Source of the DNA: JACDBE01 sp051002015
Lineage (GTDB): Bacteria > Actinomycetota > Acidimicrobiia > Spongiisociales > UBA5794
NCBI GenBank assembly: GCA_051002015.1
Contig: JBPCMS010000002.1
Location: 1 to 15,599 of the forward strand
Direction: 5' to 3'
DNA: 15,599 bases
The position numbers were made by a program, and so were the translations under genes. Below are positions 1-7,747 of the stretch, one piece after another. A model generated the notes under the pieces. It was not told where the DNA came from, did no database searches, and worked only from the letters and a program-made list of their open reading frames with translations. Every line of letters begins with the position of its first letter. The stretch's first letter is position 1.

Positions 1-1248
1 GCCCGCTTCGTGCTGCGGGGCACCGAAGGGGTGTTTGTCGACTTTGGCGACGGCGACCCGTTCGTCTCGTCGCCGCGACTGGACGATGCTCCCGACCGGC
101 TGGACCCCGAGCTGGTGGCGCTGGTGGATAGCGGAGAGATCGGCTACCAGTTCACCGAGCTCGGGGAGGACCCGGTGCTGGTGGTGGGGGTGGCCCGGCC
201 CGGCGTGGGACCGGATTTCTACTTCGAGTTCTCCGCCGACGAGGTCGACGCCGCCCTTGCCGAGCTGCGCCGGGTGCTGGCCGGCGCCGGGTTGGGGGTG
301 GCGGTGCTGGGGGCGTTGGTGGCCGGGGTGATCGCCCGCACCGTGCTCCGTCCCGTGCGGGCGGCGTCACAGGGGGCGCACCGGATGGCGGAGGGCGATC
401 TGGAGGTGCGCATCCCGCCGCGAGGAGCCGACGAGCTGGGGGCGCTGGCGGTGGCCTTCAACGACATGGCGGCATCGCTGCAACAGAAGATCGTTGAGCT
501 CGAGGATTCGCGGGCCCGAGAGCGCCGCTTCGTCGCCGACGTGGCCCACGAGCTGCGCACGCCCTTGACGGCGCTGGTCAACGAGGCGGCGATCCTGTCA
601 CCGCACCTGGGCACCCTGCCCTCCGAACCCCGCCTGGTGGGCGAGATGCTGGTGAGTGACGTTGGCAGGTTGCGGCACCTGGTCGAGGAGCTGCTCGAGG
701 TCTCCCGTCTGGACACCGCCACACCCACTCCCGAACCGTCCCCGATCGACATCGAGGCCTTCCTGGCGGCCGTCGTCACCGACCGTCACCCCGAGGCCAC
801 CCTCACCGTTGCCGGCAACCGACCTGTCACCGTCGACCGCGTCGGGTTGGAGCGGGTGGTGGCCAACCTGCTCGACAATGCCCGCACCCATGCCCCCGGG
901 GCGTCGGTGTCCATCGCCGCCGATCTGACCGGCGACGTGTTGACGATCACCGTCGCCGACGACGGGCCCGGGGTCGCCGACGCCGCCCTGCCGCTGCTGT
1001 TCGACCGCTTCTTCATGGCGGACGCGGCTCGCCGCGGCGGGACCGGGCTGGGGCTGGCCATCGCCGCCCGGCACGCCACCCGGATGGGGGCGGCGCTGAC
1101 CGCACGTGGCGGCGATGGCGGGATCGGGATGGTCTTCGAGCTCAGGGCCCCTGTTACCGCTTGGTTACCGGGCGGTGATGGGGACGAGACCTCGCCCACC
1201 GAACCTGAGGATGTCATCGAACACGACGTCACAGGAGAGACCTCATGA
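1..1248 (+). CDS. Sensor histidine kinase, HAMP-HisKA-HATPase (5' end cut by window)
   Basis: Membrane sensor kinase of a two-component system; it autophosphorylates on histidine and passes the phosphate to a response regulator that is not in the window. The reading frame is open to base 1, so the start lies upstream. Counting from the GTG at 10, the visible part has an extracytoplasmic sensor tail (1-88), a membrane segment (about 89-109), HAMP (110-160), an H-box FVADVAHELRTPL with the phospho-acceptor at H180, an N-box with N286 and N290, the G1 motif DDGPG (317-321), an F-box LFDRFF, and the G2 motif GTGLGL (344-349). All ATP-site motifs are intact, so it should be active. A short acidic tail follows the ATPase domain. 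The stop overlaps the next start as ATGA, so the lipoprotein downstream is translationally coupled. That arrangement recalls mtrB-lpqB of Actinobacteria, but the orthology is inferred and no gene symbol is given. Confidence 0.95.
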   Translation, partial: ARFVLRGTEGVFVDFGDGDPFVSSPRLDDAPDRLDPELVALVDSGEIGYQFTELGEDPVLVVGVARPGVGPDFYFEFSADEVDAALAELRRVLAGAGLGVAVLGALVAGVIARTVLRPVRAASQGAHRMAEGDLEVRIPPRGADELGALAVAFNDMAASLQQKIVELEDSRARERRFVADVAHELRTPLTALVNEAAILSPHLGTLPSEPRLVGEMLVSDVGRLRHLVEELLEVSRLDTATPTPEPSPIDIEAFLAAVVTDRHPEATLTVAGNRPVTVDRVGLERVVANLLDNARTHAPGASVSIAADLTGDVLTITVADDGPGVADAALPLLFDRFFMADAARRGGTGLGLAIAARHATRMGAALTARGGDGGIGMVFELRAPVTAWLPGGDGDETSPTEPEDVIEHDVTGETS

Positions 1249-2702
1249 AGCGCATCGCCATCCTCATCGCCATCCTCGCCCTCGGCCTCACCGCATGCGG
1301 CGGCGACGGCGTCGGCAGCGGGGGCACGCTCGCATCCCCGCAGGACACCACCACCACCACCACGACCGCGGGCCGGTCGACCACCACCATCGGCGGCGGC
1401 GACGGCTCGACCACCACCACATCGTCGGCCCCGACCGGAACCACCCAGACGCCTGGCGGTTCCACCGAGGTCTTCGTCGAGGTCTACCTGATCAAGGACG
1501 GTACGTACGCCACGACCGTGATCCGCTCGGTGCGCACCCCGGCCGTTGCCGGCAACGCCATCCGCGCCCTCATCGAGGGCCCCACCGCCGATGAGGAGGG
1601 AGCGGGGCTGGCGTCGTCGGTCCCCGACGACACCCTGCTGCTCGGGCTCAGCATCGAGGACGGGCTCGCCACCATCGACCTCTCCAGGGAGTTCGAGTCC
1701 GGGGGCGGCAGCTTCTCGATGACCAGCCGGCTGGCGCAGGTGGTGTACACCCTCACCCAGTTCCAGTCGATCGACCAGGTCGCCTTCCGCCTCGACGGCG
1801 AGCCGGTGACCGTGTTCTCCAACGAGGGCATCGTGCTCGACCGGCCGGTCGACAACGCCGACTTCGTCTCGGCGGTTCCGATCGGGCCCGGGACCACCGA
1901 CGGCGACGCCGAGACCTGGACCCAGGACGACCTCCCCTCGACCAGCGGCATCGCCTCGTCCCAGCTGGGCCGGGTGGTGCTGGTGGCTGCGGACGACACC
2001 CTGAACGTGCGTACCGGCGCCGGGGTGAGCAACCCCATCATCGGCAAGATCGTCCCCGGGGCCGTGGTGCACCGGCTGGGCGACACCGCCGTCGTCGGCT
2101 CGTCCGTCTGGGCCGAGATCAACACCCCCGAGGGCGCCGGATGGGTCAACGCCACCTATCTGGCCGCCGTGGTCAGCGGGTCCGTCTTCGCCGACGACGA
2201 CAGGGTAATGGACCTGCTCGACGACTTCGCCGCCGCCATTAACGACAACGGCGACATCCGCCCGATGATCTCGGAGCGTGGCCTGTACATCTCCCACCAC
2301 GCCTCCCCGATCCACTTCGACCGCGACGAGCTGAACGGGATCCTCACCGACGACACCACCTACAAGTGGCCGTCGGCGGCGCTCGACTCCACCGATCCCA
2401 GCCAGCTCGCCGAGCTACCCAGCAGGACGTTCGCCGAGGCGATCACCGACCGCTGGATCAGCGTGTTCGACGACGACGACCGGGTGGTGACGATCAACCA
2501 GCCGATCACCGCGGGCAACGGCCGGCTCCCCCAGTACGCCATCCCGTTCGAGCTGGAGGGCTTCAACTACGTCGGGCTGTACGACCCGGGTGACGATCCC
2601 CAGTACGAGGGGCTGGACTGGAACACCTGGTACGTCTCCATCGACTACGAGGACGGGCAGCCCCGGATCGTCGGGCTCACCGTCGACGAGTGGTCGCCGT
2701 GA
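1245..2702 (+). CDS. Lipoprotein with GerMN and SH3b domains (LpqB-like partner of the kinase)
   Basis: Exported lipoprotein, probably an accessory or regulator of the kinase it overlaps. The start ATG at 1245 shares ATGA with the kinase stop and has an upstream AGGAGA. The signal peptide ends in the lipobox LTAC, giving lipidated C18. A Thr/Gly/Ser-rich linker (about 20-72) with runs of five or more Thr leads to a GerMN domain (about 75-205; NAIRALIEGPT, ATIDLSREF, QVVYTLTQF, QVAFRLDGEPV). A bacterial SH3 domain follows (about 243-307; LNVRTGAGVSNPIIGKI and GWVNATYL), then a ~165-residue C-terminal region (320-485) that I do not recognise. The known family member LpqB also has GerMN but carries a beta-propeller-like C-terminus, so the SH3b plus new tail is a different build. 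SH3b domains usually bind cell-wall peptides, which fits a cell-wall-sensing role (inference). Confidence 0.9.
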   Translation: MKRIAILIAILALGLTACGGDGVGSGGTLASPQDTTTTTTTAGRSTTTIGGGDGSTTTTSSAPTGTTQTPGGSTEVFVEVYLIKDGTYATTVIRSVRTPAVAGNAIRALIEGPTADEEGAGLASSVPDDTLLLGLSIEDGLATIDLSREFESGGGSFSMTSRLAQVVYTLTQFQSIDQVAFRLDGEPVTVFSNEGIVLDRPVDNADFVSAVPIGPGTTDGDAETWTQDDLPSTSGIASSQLGRVVLVAADDTLNVRTGAGVSNPIIGKIVPGAVVHRLGDTAVVGSSVWAEINTPEGAGWVNATYLAAVVSGSVFADDDRVMDLLDDFAAAINDNGDIRPMISERGLYISHHASPIHFDRDELNGILTDDTTYKWPSAALDSTDPSQLAELPSRTFAEAITDRWISVFDDDDRVVTINQPITAGNGRLPQYAIPFELEGFNYVGLYDPGDDPQYEGLDWNTWYVSIDYEDGQPRIVGLTVDEWSP

Positions 2703-2729
2703 CCATCGGCTGAAGCGTCGCCTCGCCAC

Positions 2730-2757
2730 GAGGGCCGGTCCGCGGGGACCGGCCCTC
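2730..2757. terminator. Perfect 12-bp hairpin between convergent genes
   Basis: GAGGGCCGGTCC and GGACCGGCCCTC form a perfect 12-bp GC-rich stem around a GCGG loop. It starts 27 bases after the lipoprotein stop and ends 17 bases before the stop of the convergent - strand gene. There is no T-run, which is common for actinobacterial intrinsic terminators. Its symmetry and position suggest it ends transcription from both sides. Confidence 0.8.
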
Positions 2758-2774
2758 CCGTTGGTCGCTTGCGG

Positions 2775-3239
2775 TCACTCCCAGCGCTTGTCCTCAGCGT
2801 CGGCGATCTCGTTGCGGCGCTGCACCGTGTCGAGGGCGCGCTCGGCCGAAGCGAGGTCCGGGTACGGTCCCAGGAGGTTGCGCCGGGGGCAGCGCCCGTC
2901 GGCCTCGACCCGATCGTGCTCGACGCACCAGTAGAACTCGTCCTCCATCGGCGTCACTGTGCCCGGGCGAGCCGTTGGGTGCAAGCGATGGCCGAGGATG
3001 ACGAAGCCTTCCGGGGCGAAGGCGTCGATGGCGACGGACTCGATCCCGGCACGAAAACGGATGGCGAGACGGTCGGAGCCGGCGGCGACGACCTCGCCGA
3101 GCCCGTGATCCTCGTGAGCAACCCAGATGCCGGGGGCATAGAGGGATACCGGCGTGCGGTCGGGCGAGGTGTCCTGGCCTTCTCGCTGCGTCAAGGTGCC
3201 GGCTCCAACGTCGTGCGGCGCCCTGACCGACCCCGCCAA
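2775..3239 (-). CDS. Small SPOR-like protein with an N-terminal Tudor-like segment (start uncertain)
   Basis: Hypothetical cytoplasmic protein of 154 residues if the TTG at 3239 is used. The C-terminal ~57 residues (MEDEFYWCVEHDRVEADGR, then LLGPYPDLASAERALDTV and RRNE) match the pattern of a small actinobacterial SPOR-like protein: Tyr/Cys-rich start, 'LGPYP' turn, 'A..AL' helix. That part could also stand alone from the ATG at 2948. The segment before it (about 35-85: GIWVAHEDHGLGEVV, then RLAIRF and FVIL) reads like a small beta-barrel of the CarD/Tudor-like 'H..HGLG.V' type and is coding-like, which favours the long form. No strong ribosome site was seen for either start. It lies 48 bases after the membrane hydrolase stop and is probably the last gene of that operon. 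The function is unknown. Confidence 0.6.
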   Translation of the reverse strand: MAGSVRAPHDVGAGTLTQREGQDTSPDRTPVSLYAPGIWVAHEDHGLGEVVAAGSDRLAIRFRAGIESVAIDAFAPEGFVILGHRLHPTARPGTVTPMEDEFYWCVEHDRVEADGRCPRRNLLGPYPDLASAERALDTVQRRNEIADAEDKRWE

Positions 3240-3287
3240 GGTGCGATCCGGGGACCGCCCATCCAGCCAGATGATACCGCCCGTCGG

Positions 3288-5867
3288 CTACGGCCTGGTC
3301 GCCGCCCCCAGCTCGTCCAGCTTGGCGACCACGACCGGGTCGCTGAGATGCCCGCTGTGGCCCTGCGCATCGGGACATCCATTGCCGGTCCAGCGAGGAT
3401 CGGGGAGCAGCAGATCGGTGTCTTCAAGCCCGATCTGCTCGTCCGGACCGGTGAACAGGGGGCCGCCGATGGCATCGGTGAGCCGGTAGGCGTTCCAGAA
3501 CCGCTCGCCTCCCCCGTCGCGGCGCAGCGAGCCGGCGACGCCGGATGCCATCCCTCCGAACAGCGCCGGCCAGAACCGGCGGTAGTAGCGCCCCAGCGGT
3601 GACCCATGGGTGACCACTGCCAGCCGGTGCGGGTCGACGCCCTCGAGCTGCAGGGCGGCGGCCAGGGTCAGCACCGATCCTTGGCTATGGCCGACGATCA
3701 CGACGCCCCGCTCAGAGGCGAGCCGGGTGATGTGGCCCACCAGCTCGGGGACGGCGCGCTCGGCGTATGCGGGCGGCGCCAACGGGTGGAACCGCCGCGG
3801 CCAGAAGGTGCCGACATCCCACACCACCCCCACTTTGCGGCGGACGGCGGCGAACCGGATCGAGAGGGCGATGGCGGCGATGGCGAGCAGCGGGAGCGCC
3901 GCCCCCACGATCGACCCGCCGGTCGTCAGCCAGCTCCACGACTGCGGCCACGGGCTGGCGGTGAGGGCGAGATGGAGCCGGTCGGGAGACCACAGGGCCA
4001 GCGCCGGGCGGCCGGCCCTGATCACGCCGACCAGCAGGGTCAGCACCGCCCCCCAGGTGACCAGGGTGACCACCACGTCGACAGCGCCGGTGAGGTCGGC
4101 GACGGCCCGCCTCCTCCCCGCGGTGGCGGCCATCGTCGACCGGCAGGGCTCGGGCGCCGCCGGGTACTCGGGGACCACTCGTTCCACCGGCCACACCTCG
4201 TGGCGACGGTGGAGGAGGTGGACGATCGCCCCGAGAGCTGCGGCCAAGGTCATCCCGGCGAAGACGGCGGTGATCCAGCCGTGCCCGCTGGGCAGGGCGG
4301 TGTCCGGACCGAGCCAGGTGTGGGCGATCCGGCTCAACCCGGCATAGGTCACCGACAGCAGCAGCAGCGACAGGGCGCTCACCGTGGTCACCGGGAGCCA
4401 GCGGAACCGGTCCCGCCTTCCGGTCTCGGCGAAGACCGCCACGGCCGACAGGGCGAAGACGGCCCCGACGACGAGCCACCAGACGTCGCCGCTCCAAGCC
4501 ACCAGCAGGGCGGCGATGATCACCGGGATCGCACAGACCAGCACCGCCGTGGTGCGTACGCTGACCAGCGTCAGCACCACGACCGGATAGGCGGCGGCCA
4601 CAGCCCCCGCCACCGCCCGAGCCCAGCCGGTGGCGCCGAGGGTGCCGCCGGCGACGACCGCCACCAGGACGGCGGCGGCCACAGTGGCCACCAACAGGAT
4701 GGAGCAGATCGTCCGCCCCAGCCGCCGCCTTCTCCCCAGGACGAGTATCAGGGCGGGCACCACCACCGAGAGCGCCCCGAACAGGGTGGCCCATCCGGTG
4801 GCGGCGAAGGCGCCTTCGCCACCGAACAGGACGAAACCGGCGGCGACCAGCCCGGCGAGCAGCACGGCACGGCGGAGATCTGAGGTGGTCCACGCCCCGG
4901 CGTCGATCATCGTCCGACCGCCACGGCGCACCCAGGCCGTGCACTCCACCAACGCCAGCGCCCCCACCATGACCCCGGCGGTTGCCAGCACCCACAGCGG
5001 AGCCGCCCACAGCCCGTCGAGATCGGAAGCGGGATTCGGCAGGTCGGCGGTCCAGGCGGTGAGCACGCCCGCCACCGCCAGCAGCCAGCCGGCCCAGGCG
5101 AGGAGGGTGGCAATCGGACCGGGGGAACGCGACAGCCCCACCAGCAGCGCCGCCGTGGCCAGCAGCACGGCGGCGACGGCCAGCGCCAGCGGCAGCAGGG
5201 CGTCGGTGGCCCGCCACACCGAGAAGACGGGAAGGAAGGCAACGGCCGCCGCCGCCACGGCGAACTCGCTCTGCCGCAGCGCCTCGATGACATCGGCGGT
5301 GCGCCAGAACTCGGGGTCGGTCAACCCGAGGTCGTCGTCGGTGACCGCAGCCACCTCCTCCGGGCTTGTCTCGGCGCCGAAGCGTTCGTAGCGGGCACTG
5401 CGCTTGCTGGCGACGGCGATCACCACCAGCACCACCAGTACCGCCCCCGCCGCCATGGCCAGGCGCCGGCCCGGTGGCGAGGTGTCCAAGATGTCGAACG
5501 CGATCGCCGCCATCCACACCATGAGCAGCACCGTCTCCGCCGAGGCGATGAGCCGCACCAGCGCCCGCTGCGCCGCGGTCACCCGGGGACCGCCCGCCGG
5601 GTCGACCATCCAGCCCGCCATGTTGACCACCGAGAAGGGAAGGAGCAGCAGCCAGAAGGCGCGGGTGAAGTTCCATCCCGAGAACCCGCCCCATGCGTAG
5701 ACCTGGCGGGTCCGGGGCGGGCTGCCCCCCGGCCTTGGGGACTCCCAGAAGCCGGCGATGTCGTCGGCGGCGTCGCCTATGGGGACCACATCGTCGCCGA
5801 GCATGTCCTGGGCGGTTCCCCCGCCGACCCCATGGATGCGCAGCTCGACGATCTGGGGCTGAGCCAC
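3288..5867 (-). CDS. Large multipass membrane protein with C-terminal alpha/beta-hydrolase domain
   Basis: A predicted 859-residue integral membrane hydrolase; substrate unknown. The GTG at 5867 is chosen because it shares its first G with the TAG stop of the upstream hydrolase (TAGTG) and leads straight into conserved-looking sequence; the frame stays open far upstream only as antisense to that gene. The N-terminus has IVELRIHGVGGGTAQDML, a lipase/esterase-like 'HGVGG' turn. Then come roughly 12 hydrophobic segments (near 70-88, 105-125, 137-153, 202-245, 253-273, 288-308, 333-350, 357-377, 388-408, 420-480, 492-512, 530-552, 595-617, 650-672). The cytoplasm-facing tail holds the nucleophile elbow VGHSQGS (S728), LAVVTHGSPLGRYYRRF, and late acid/His candidates (D817, D819, H837, H840). 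Both motif regions look intact. It resembles uncharacterised actinobacterial membrane alpha/beta-hydrolases; the real activity cannot be read from sequence. Confidence 0.85.
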   Translation of the reverse strand: MAQPQIVELRIHGVGGGTAQDMLGDDVVPIGDAADDIAGFWESPRPGGSPPRTRQVYAWGGFSGWNFTRAFWLLLLPFSVVNMAGWMVDPAGGPRVTAAQRALVRLIASAETVLLMVWMAAIAFDILDTSPPGRRLAMAAGAVLVVLVVIAVASKRSARYERFGAETSPEEVAAVTDDDLGLTDPEFWRTADVIEALRQSEFAVAAAAVAFLPVFSVWRATDALLPLALAVAAVLLATAALLVGLSRSPGPIATLLAWAGWLLAVAGVLTAWTADLPNPASDLDGLWAAPLWVLATAGVMVGALALVECTAWVRRGGRTMIDAGAWTTSDLRRAVLLAGLVAAGFVLFGGEGAFAATGWATLFGALSVVVPALILVLGRRRRLGRTICSILLVATVAAAVLVAVVAGGTLGATGWARAVAGAVAAAYPVVVLTLVSVRTTAVLVCAIPVIIAALLVAWSGDVWWLVVGAVFALSAVAVFAETGRRDRFRWLPVTTVSALSLLLLSVTYAGLSRIAHTWLGPDTALPSGHGWITAVFAGMTLAAALGAIVHLLHRRHEVWPVERVVPEYPAAPEPCRSTMAATAGRRRAVADLTGAVDVVVTLVTWGAVLTLLVGVIRAGRPALALWSPDRLHLALTASPWPQSWSWLTTGGSIVGAALPLLAIAAIALSIRFAAVRRKVGVVWDVGTFWPRRFHPLAPPAYAERAVPELVGHITRLASERGVVIVGHSQGSVLTLAAALQLEGVDPHRLAVVTHGSPLGRYYRRFWPALFGGMASGVAGSLRRDGGGERFWNAYRLTDAIGGPLFTGPDEQIGLEDTDLLLPDPRWTGNGCPDAQGHSGHLSDPVVVAKLDELGAATRP

Positions 5868-6613
5868 TACACCGCCACCAGACGCGTCAGCAGGAAGGTG
5901 CGGACCGTCTCCACCGAACCCGGTGCTTGGCCCGCATCCACCCCGAGCACCGAATGGGCTCTCCCCGTATAGTCGCCGCCGGGCGGGTTGCGCAGGAAGG
6001 TGCCTCCCTCGGCGGTGTAGACCTCGGCCAGCCGGTCGAACCGGGAGCCGGGACAGATCGGGTCGTCGGCGAAGCGGAGCCCGAGCACCGGGGTTCCCGT
6101 TGCCGCCGCCCGCTCGACCGCGGCGGCGGTGTCGCCCAGCTCGTCGGCGGTGATGGTCACCGACCCCCGCCGCCACGGCAGGCTGGGCTGGCTGGCCACC
6201 GCCGCCCCGACGCTGGGATCGAGCACCATCGAGAACACCAGCCCGCCGGTGAGGCACATGCCGACGGCGCCGACCCGGCCGCCCGCCTCGGCCGACACCT
6301 GACGGCACAGGGCGCGCAGCCAGCTCGCCATCGGGCTCGACCGTCCTGCGCCGAGGATGGCGAACTCGCGCCGCACGCAGAGCATGCGGGACGCCGCCGC
6401 CATCCCGTCGCCCTGAACGGGTGACCCGTACAGGACGGGGAGGTGGACCCGAAAGTCGGCGCCCAGGCGGTCGGCCAGCTCGAGACACGGCCGGCTCACC
6501 CCGGACAGCTCGTGGAGCAGGATCACCGCCGGTCCGGAGGCCCCTACCCGCACCACGTCGCGGGTGACCCCGTCGTGGGTGAAGGCGTACTGGGTCAATG
6601 GCGTCACCACCAT
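5867..6613 (-). CDS. Dienelactone-hydrolase-like alpha/beta hydrolase (Cys nucleophile)
   Basis: Cytoplasmic alpha/beta hydrolase of 248 residues, the usual length for the dienelactone hydrolase (DLH) family. The ATG at 6613 follows a GAGGGGA ribosome site at good spacing. Visible elements are the oxyanion-side loop LLHELSGV (32-39, with the Glu at 35 typical of DLH), the elbow VGMCLTGGL placing Cys120 as nucleophile, the acid candidate FADDP (D183/D184), and catalytic His220 in GRAHSV. A Cys in the elbow with a nearby Glu is the DLH signature; Ser would be expected in ordinary esterases. The true substrate (a lactone or ester) is unknown. It overlaps the start of the membrane hydrolase by one base, so the two are translationally coupled and may act in one process. 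An 84-base gap separates it from the dioxygenase upstream. Confidence 0.88.
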   Translation of the reverse strand: MVVTPLTQYAFTHDGVTRDVVRVGASGPAVILLHELSGVSRPCLELADRLGADFRVHLPVLYGSPVQGDGMAAASRMLCVRREFAILGAGRSSPMASWLRALCRQVSAEAGGRVGAVGMCLTGGLVFSMVLDPSVGAAVASQPSLPWRRGSVTITADELGDTAAAVERAAATGTPVLGLRFADDPICPGSRFDRLAEVYTAEGGTFLRNPPGGDYTGRAHSVLGVDAGQAPGSVETVRTFLLTRLVAV

Positions 6614-6697
6614 GGCGGTCCCCTCGGCTGGCGGACTCGGCCGGGCGATGCTACCGGCGGACCCGGCGCGGCCCCCGTCTTTGGGGTTGTCGGGTGC

Positions 6698-7618
6698 CTA
6701 CGGACCGGGGGTGTAGACCAGGACGCCGCCCGCCGGCTTGGGGCCGATGTCGTACCGCTCGACCACGTCCTCGGGCATGTCGGCGAAGTCGGACGCCCGC
6801 TTGAAGTCGCGCAGCGAGGTGCCGGTGGAGGCGTTGTCGATGTTGGGGGCCCCGATCCCTGCGATCACGTCGTCGATGTCGACGGTACGGAAGTCGATGC
6901 TGTAGCGGGTGAACCCCGAGGTGTTGGGCACGGTGGAGTGCAACTGGGCTCCCGAGAACAGCACGACACCACCGGCGGGCACCACGAACCGGACCTGGGG
7001 GTCGGGGTCGATGTCGTGGTGCGGTTTGGGTTGCTTGCGGGTGTCGCTGGTCACCTGGGCGGCGGCGGCACCACGCCCAACGGCGTTCCACTGGTAGTAG
7101 TTGAACTCGCCCGACCCGTTCTCCACCGGCTCGGTCCAGTATCGGGGATGGAAGGCCATCGAGCACTCGGTCTCGATGTCGTAGATGGGCAGCCACCAGT
7201 TGAGCTGGGCATGGGGGGCGGCGTACCAGACGTCGCGGTGCATGTGATGGGCGTACCCCACCCCCGAGGTCAGGTAGGCGTCGCTGGTGACCATCCGCAG
7301 CCGGGGCACGTCCTGGTAGGTCCGTTCCAGATCGCAGCCGAACTCGGTGAGCACGCCCTTGACCATCCGCTTGGTGGTGTCGTTGTGGATGAACCGCGGT
7401 TTGAGCGGGGCCACCACGTCGACGTACTCCTGGACCGTCATGTCGAACTGGGCGTAGCGGGGATCCTTCCCGAGGAAGGCATCCTCGATCATCTCCCGGG
7501 CATGGGCGATCAGCGCCTCGGTGCTCGCCCGTGGGGGGAAGACCAGGATCTGGCCGTCGTAGATCCAGCGGCGCCTGGTGGCGTCATCCGCCCTCGAGTC
7601 GACGTATACGGTATGCAT
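6698..7618 (-). CDS. PhyH-like Fe(II)/2-oxoglutarate dioxygenase
   Basis: Predicted cytoplasmic non-haem iron oxygenase of 306 residues, a normal length for the phytanoyl-CoA dioxygenase family. The ATG at 7618 has AAGGGGG upstream. The iron triad is visible: H127 and D129 in HHMHRDVWY, and H227 in GAQLHSTVPN. R238 (TRYSIDFR) is placed to bind 2-oxoglutarate. Between them NWWLPIYDIETECSMAFHP is the expected strand ('W.P..D.....ME..P' pattern), and AGGVVLFSG precedes the distal His. All catalytic residues are present, so it should be active. PhyH relatives hydroxylate many small molecules, and the substrate cannot be assigned. The neighbours (quinone oxidoreductase before, DLH-like hydrolase after, same strand) suggest a small catabolic or tailoring set, which is inference only. 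Confidence 0.9.
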   Translation of the reverse strand: MHTVYVDSRADDATRRRWIYDGQILVFPPRASTEALIAHAREMIEDAFLGKDPRYAQFDMTVQEYVDVVAPLKPRFIHNDTTKRMVKGVLTEFGCDLERTYQDVPRLRMVTSDAYLTSGVGYAHHMHRDVWYAAPHAQLNWWLPIYDIETECSMAFHPRYWTEPVENGSGEFNYYQWNAVGRGAAAAQVTSDTRKQPKPHHDIDPDPQVRFVVPAGGVVLFSGAQLHSTVPNTSGFTRYSIDFRTVDIDDVIAGIGAPNIDNASTGTSLRDFKRASDFADMPEDVVERYDIGPKPAGGVLVYTPGP

Positions 7619-7747
7619 CCGGACCCCCTTGACCGCCCGTGGGCGCCATCCACGTTACCCCGGGAGCGAACATGGCGACCACCAGGCGGGCGGGACCCGG
7701 GGGGTTCGCGCCCGCGGTGCCAGGGCGGCGCCGAGCATCGGCCCCGG

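Noticed and set aside
1348..1425. ACC-rich repeats that might be a microsatellite or regulatory repeat
   Set aside because: They encode the Thr-rich linker of the lipoprotein and are irregular; a coding low-complexity segment explains them.
786..2315. Long - strand frame opposite the kinase and lipoprotein
   Set aside because: Val/Gly/Asp-rich shadow with no motif; the + strand genes are certain.
3606..4883. Long + strand frame rich in Gly, Gln, His and Pro
   Set aside because: Shadow of the membrane hydrolase; no domain, no ribosome site, low-complexity residues.
5868..6488. Upstream extension of the membrane hydrolase frame
   Set aside because: It lies in another frame across the DLH-like gene, whose catalytic motifs are clear. 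The GTG at 5867 is the natural start.
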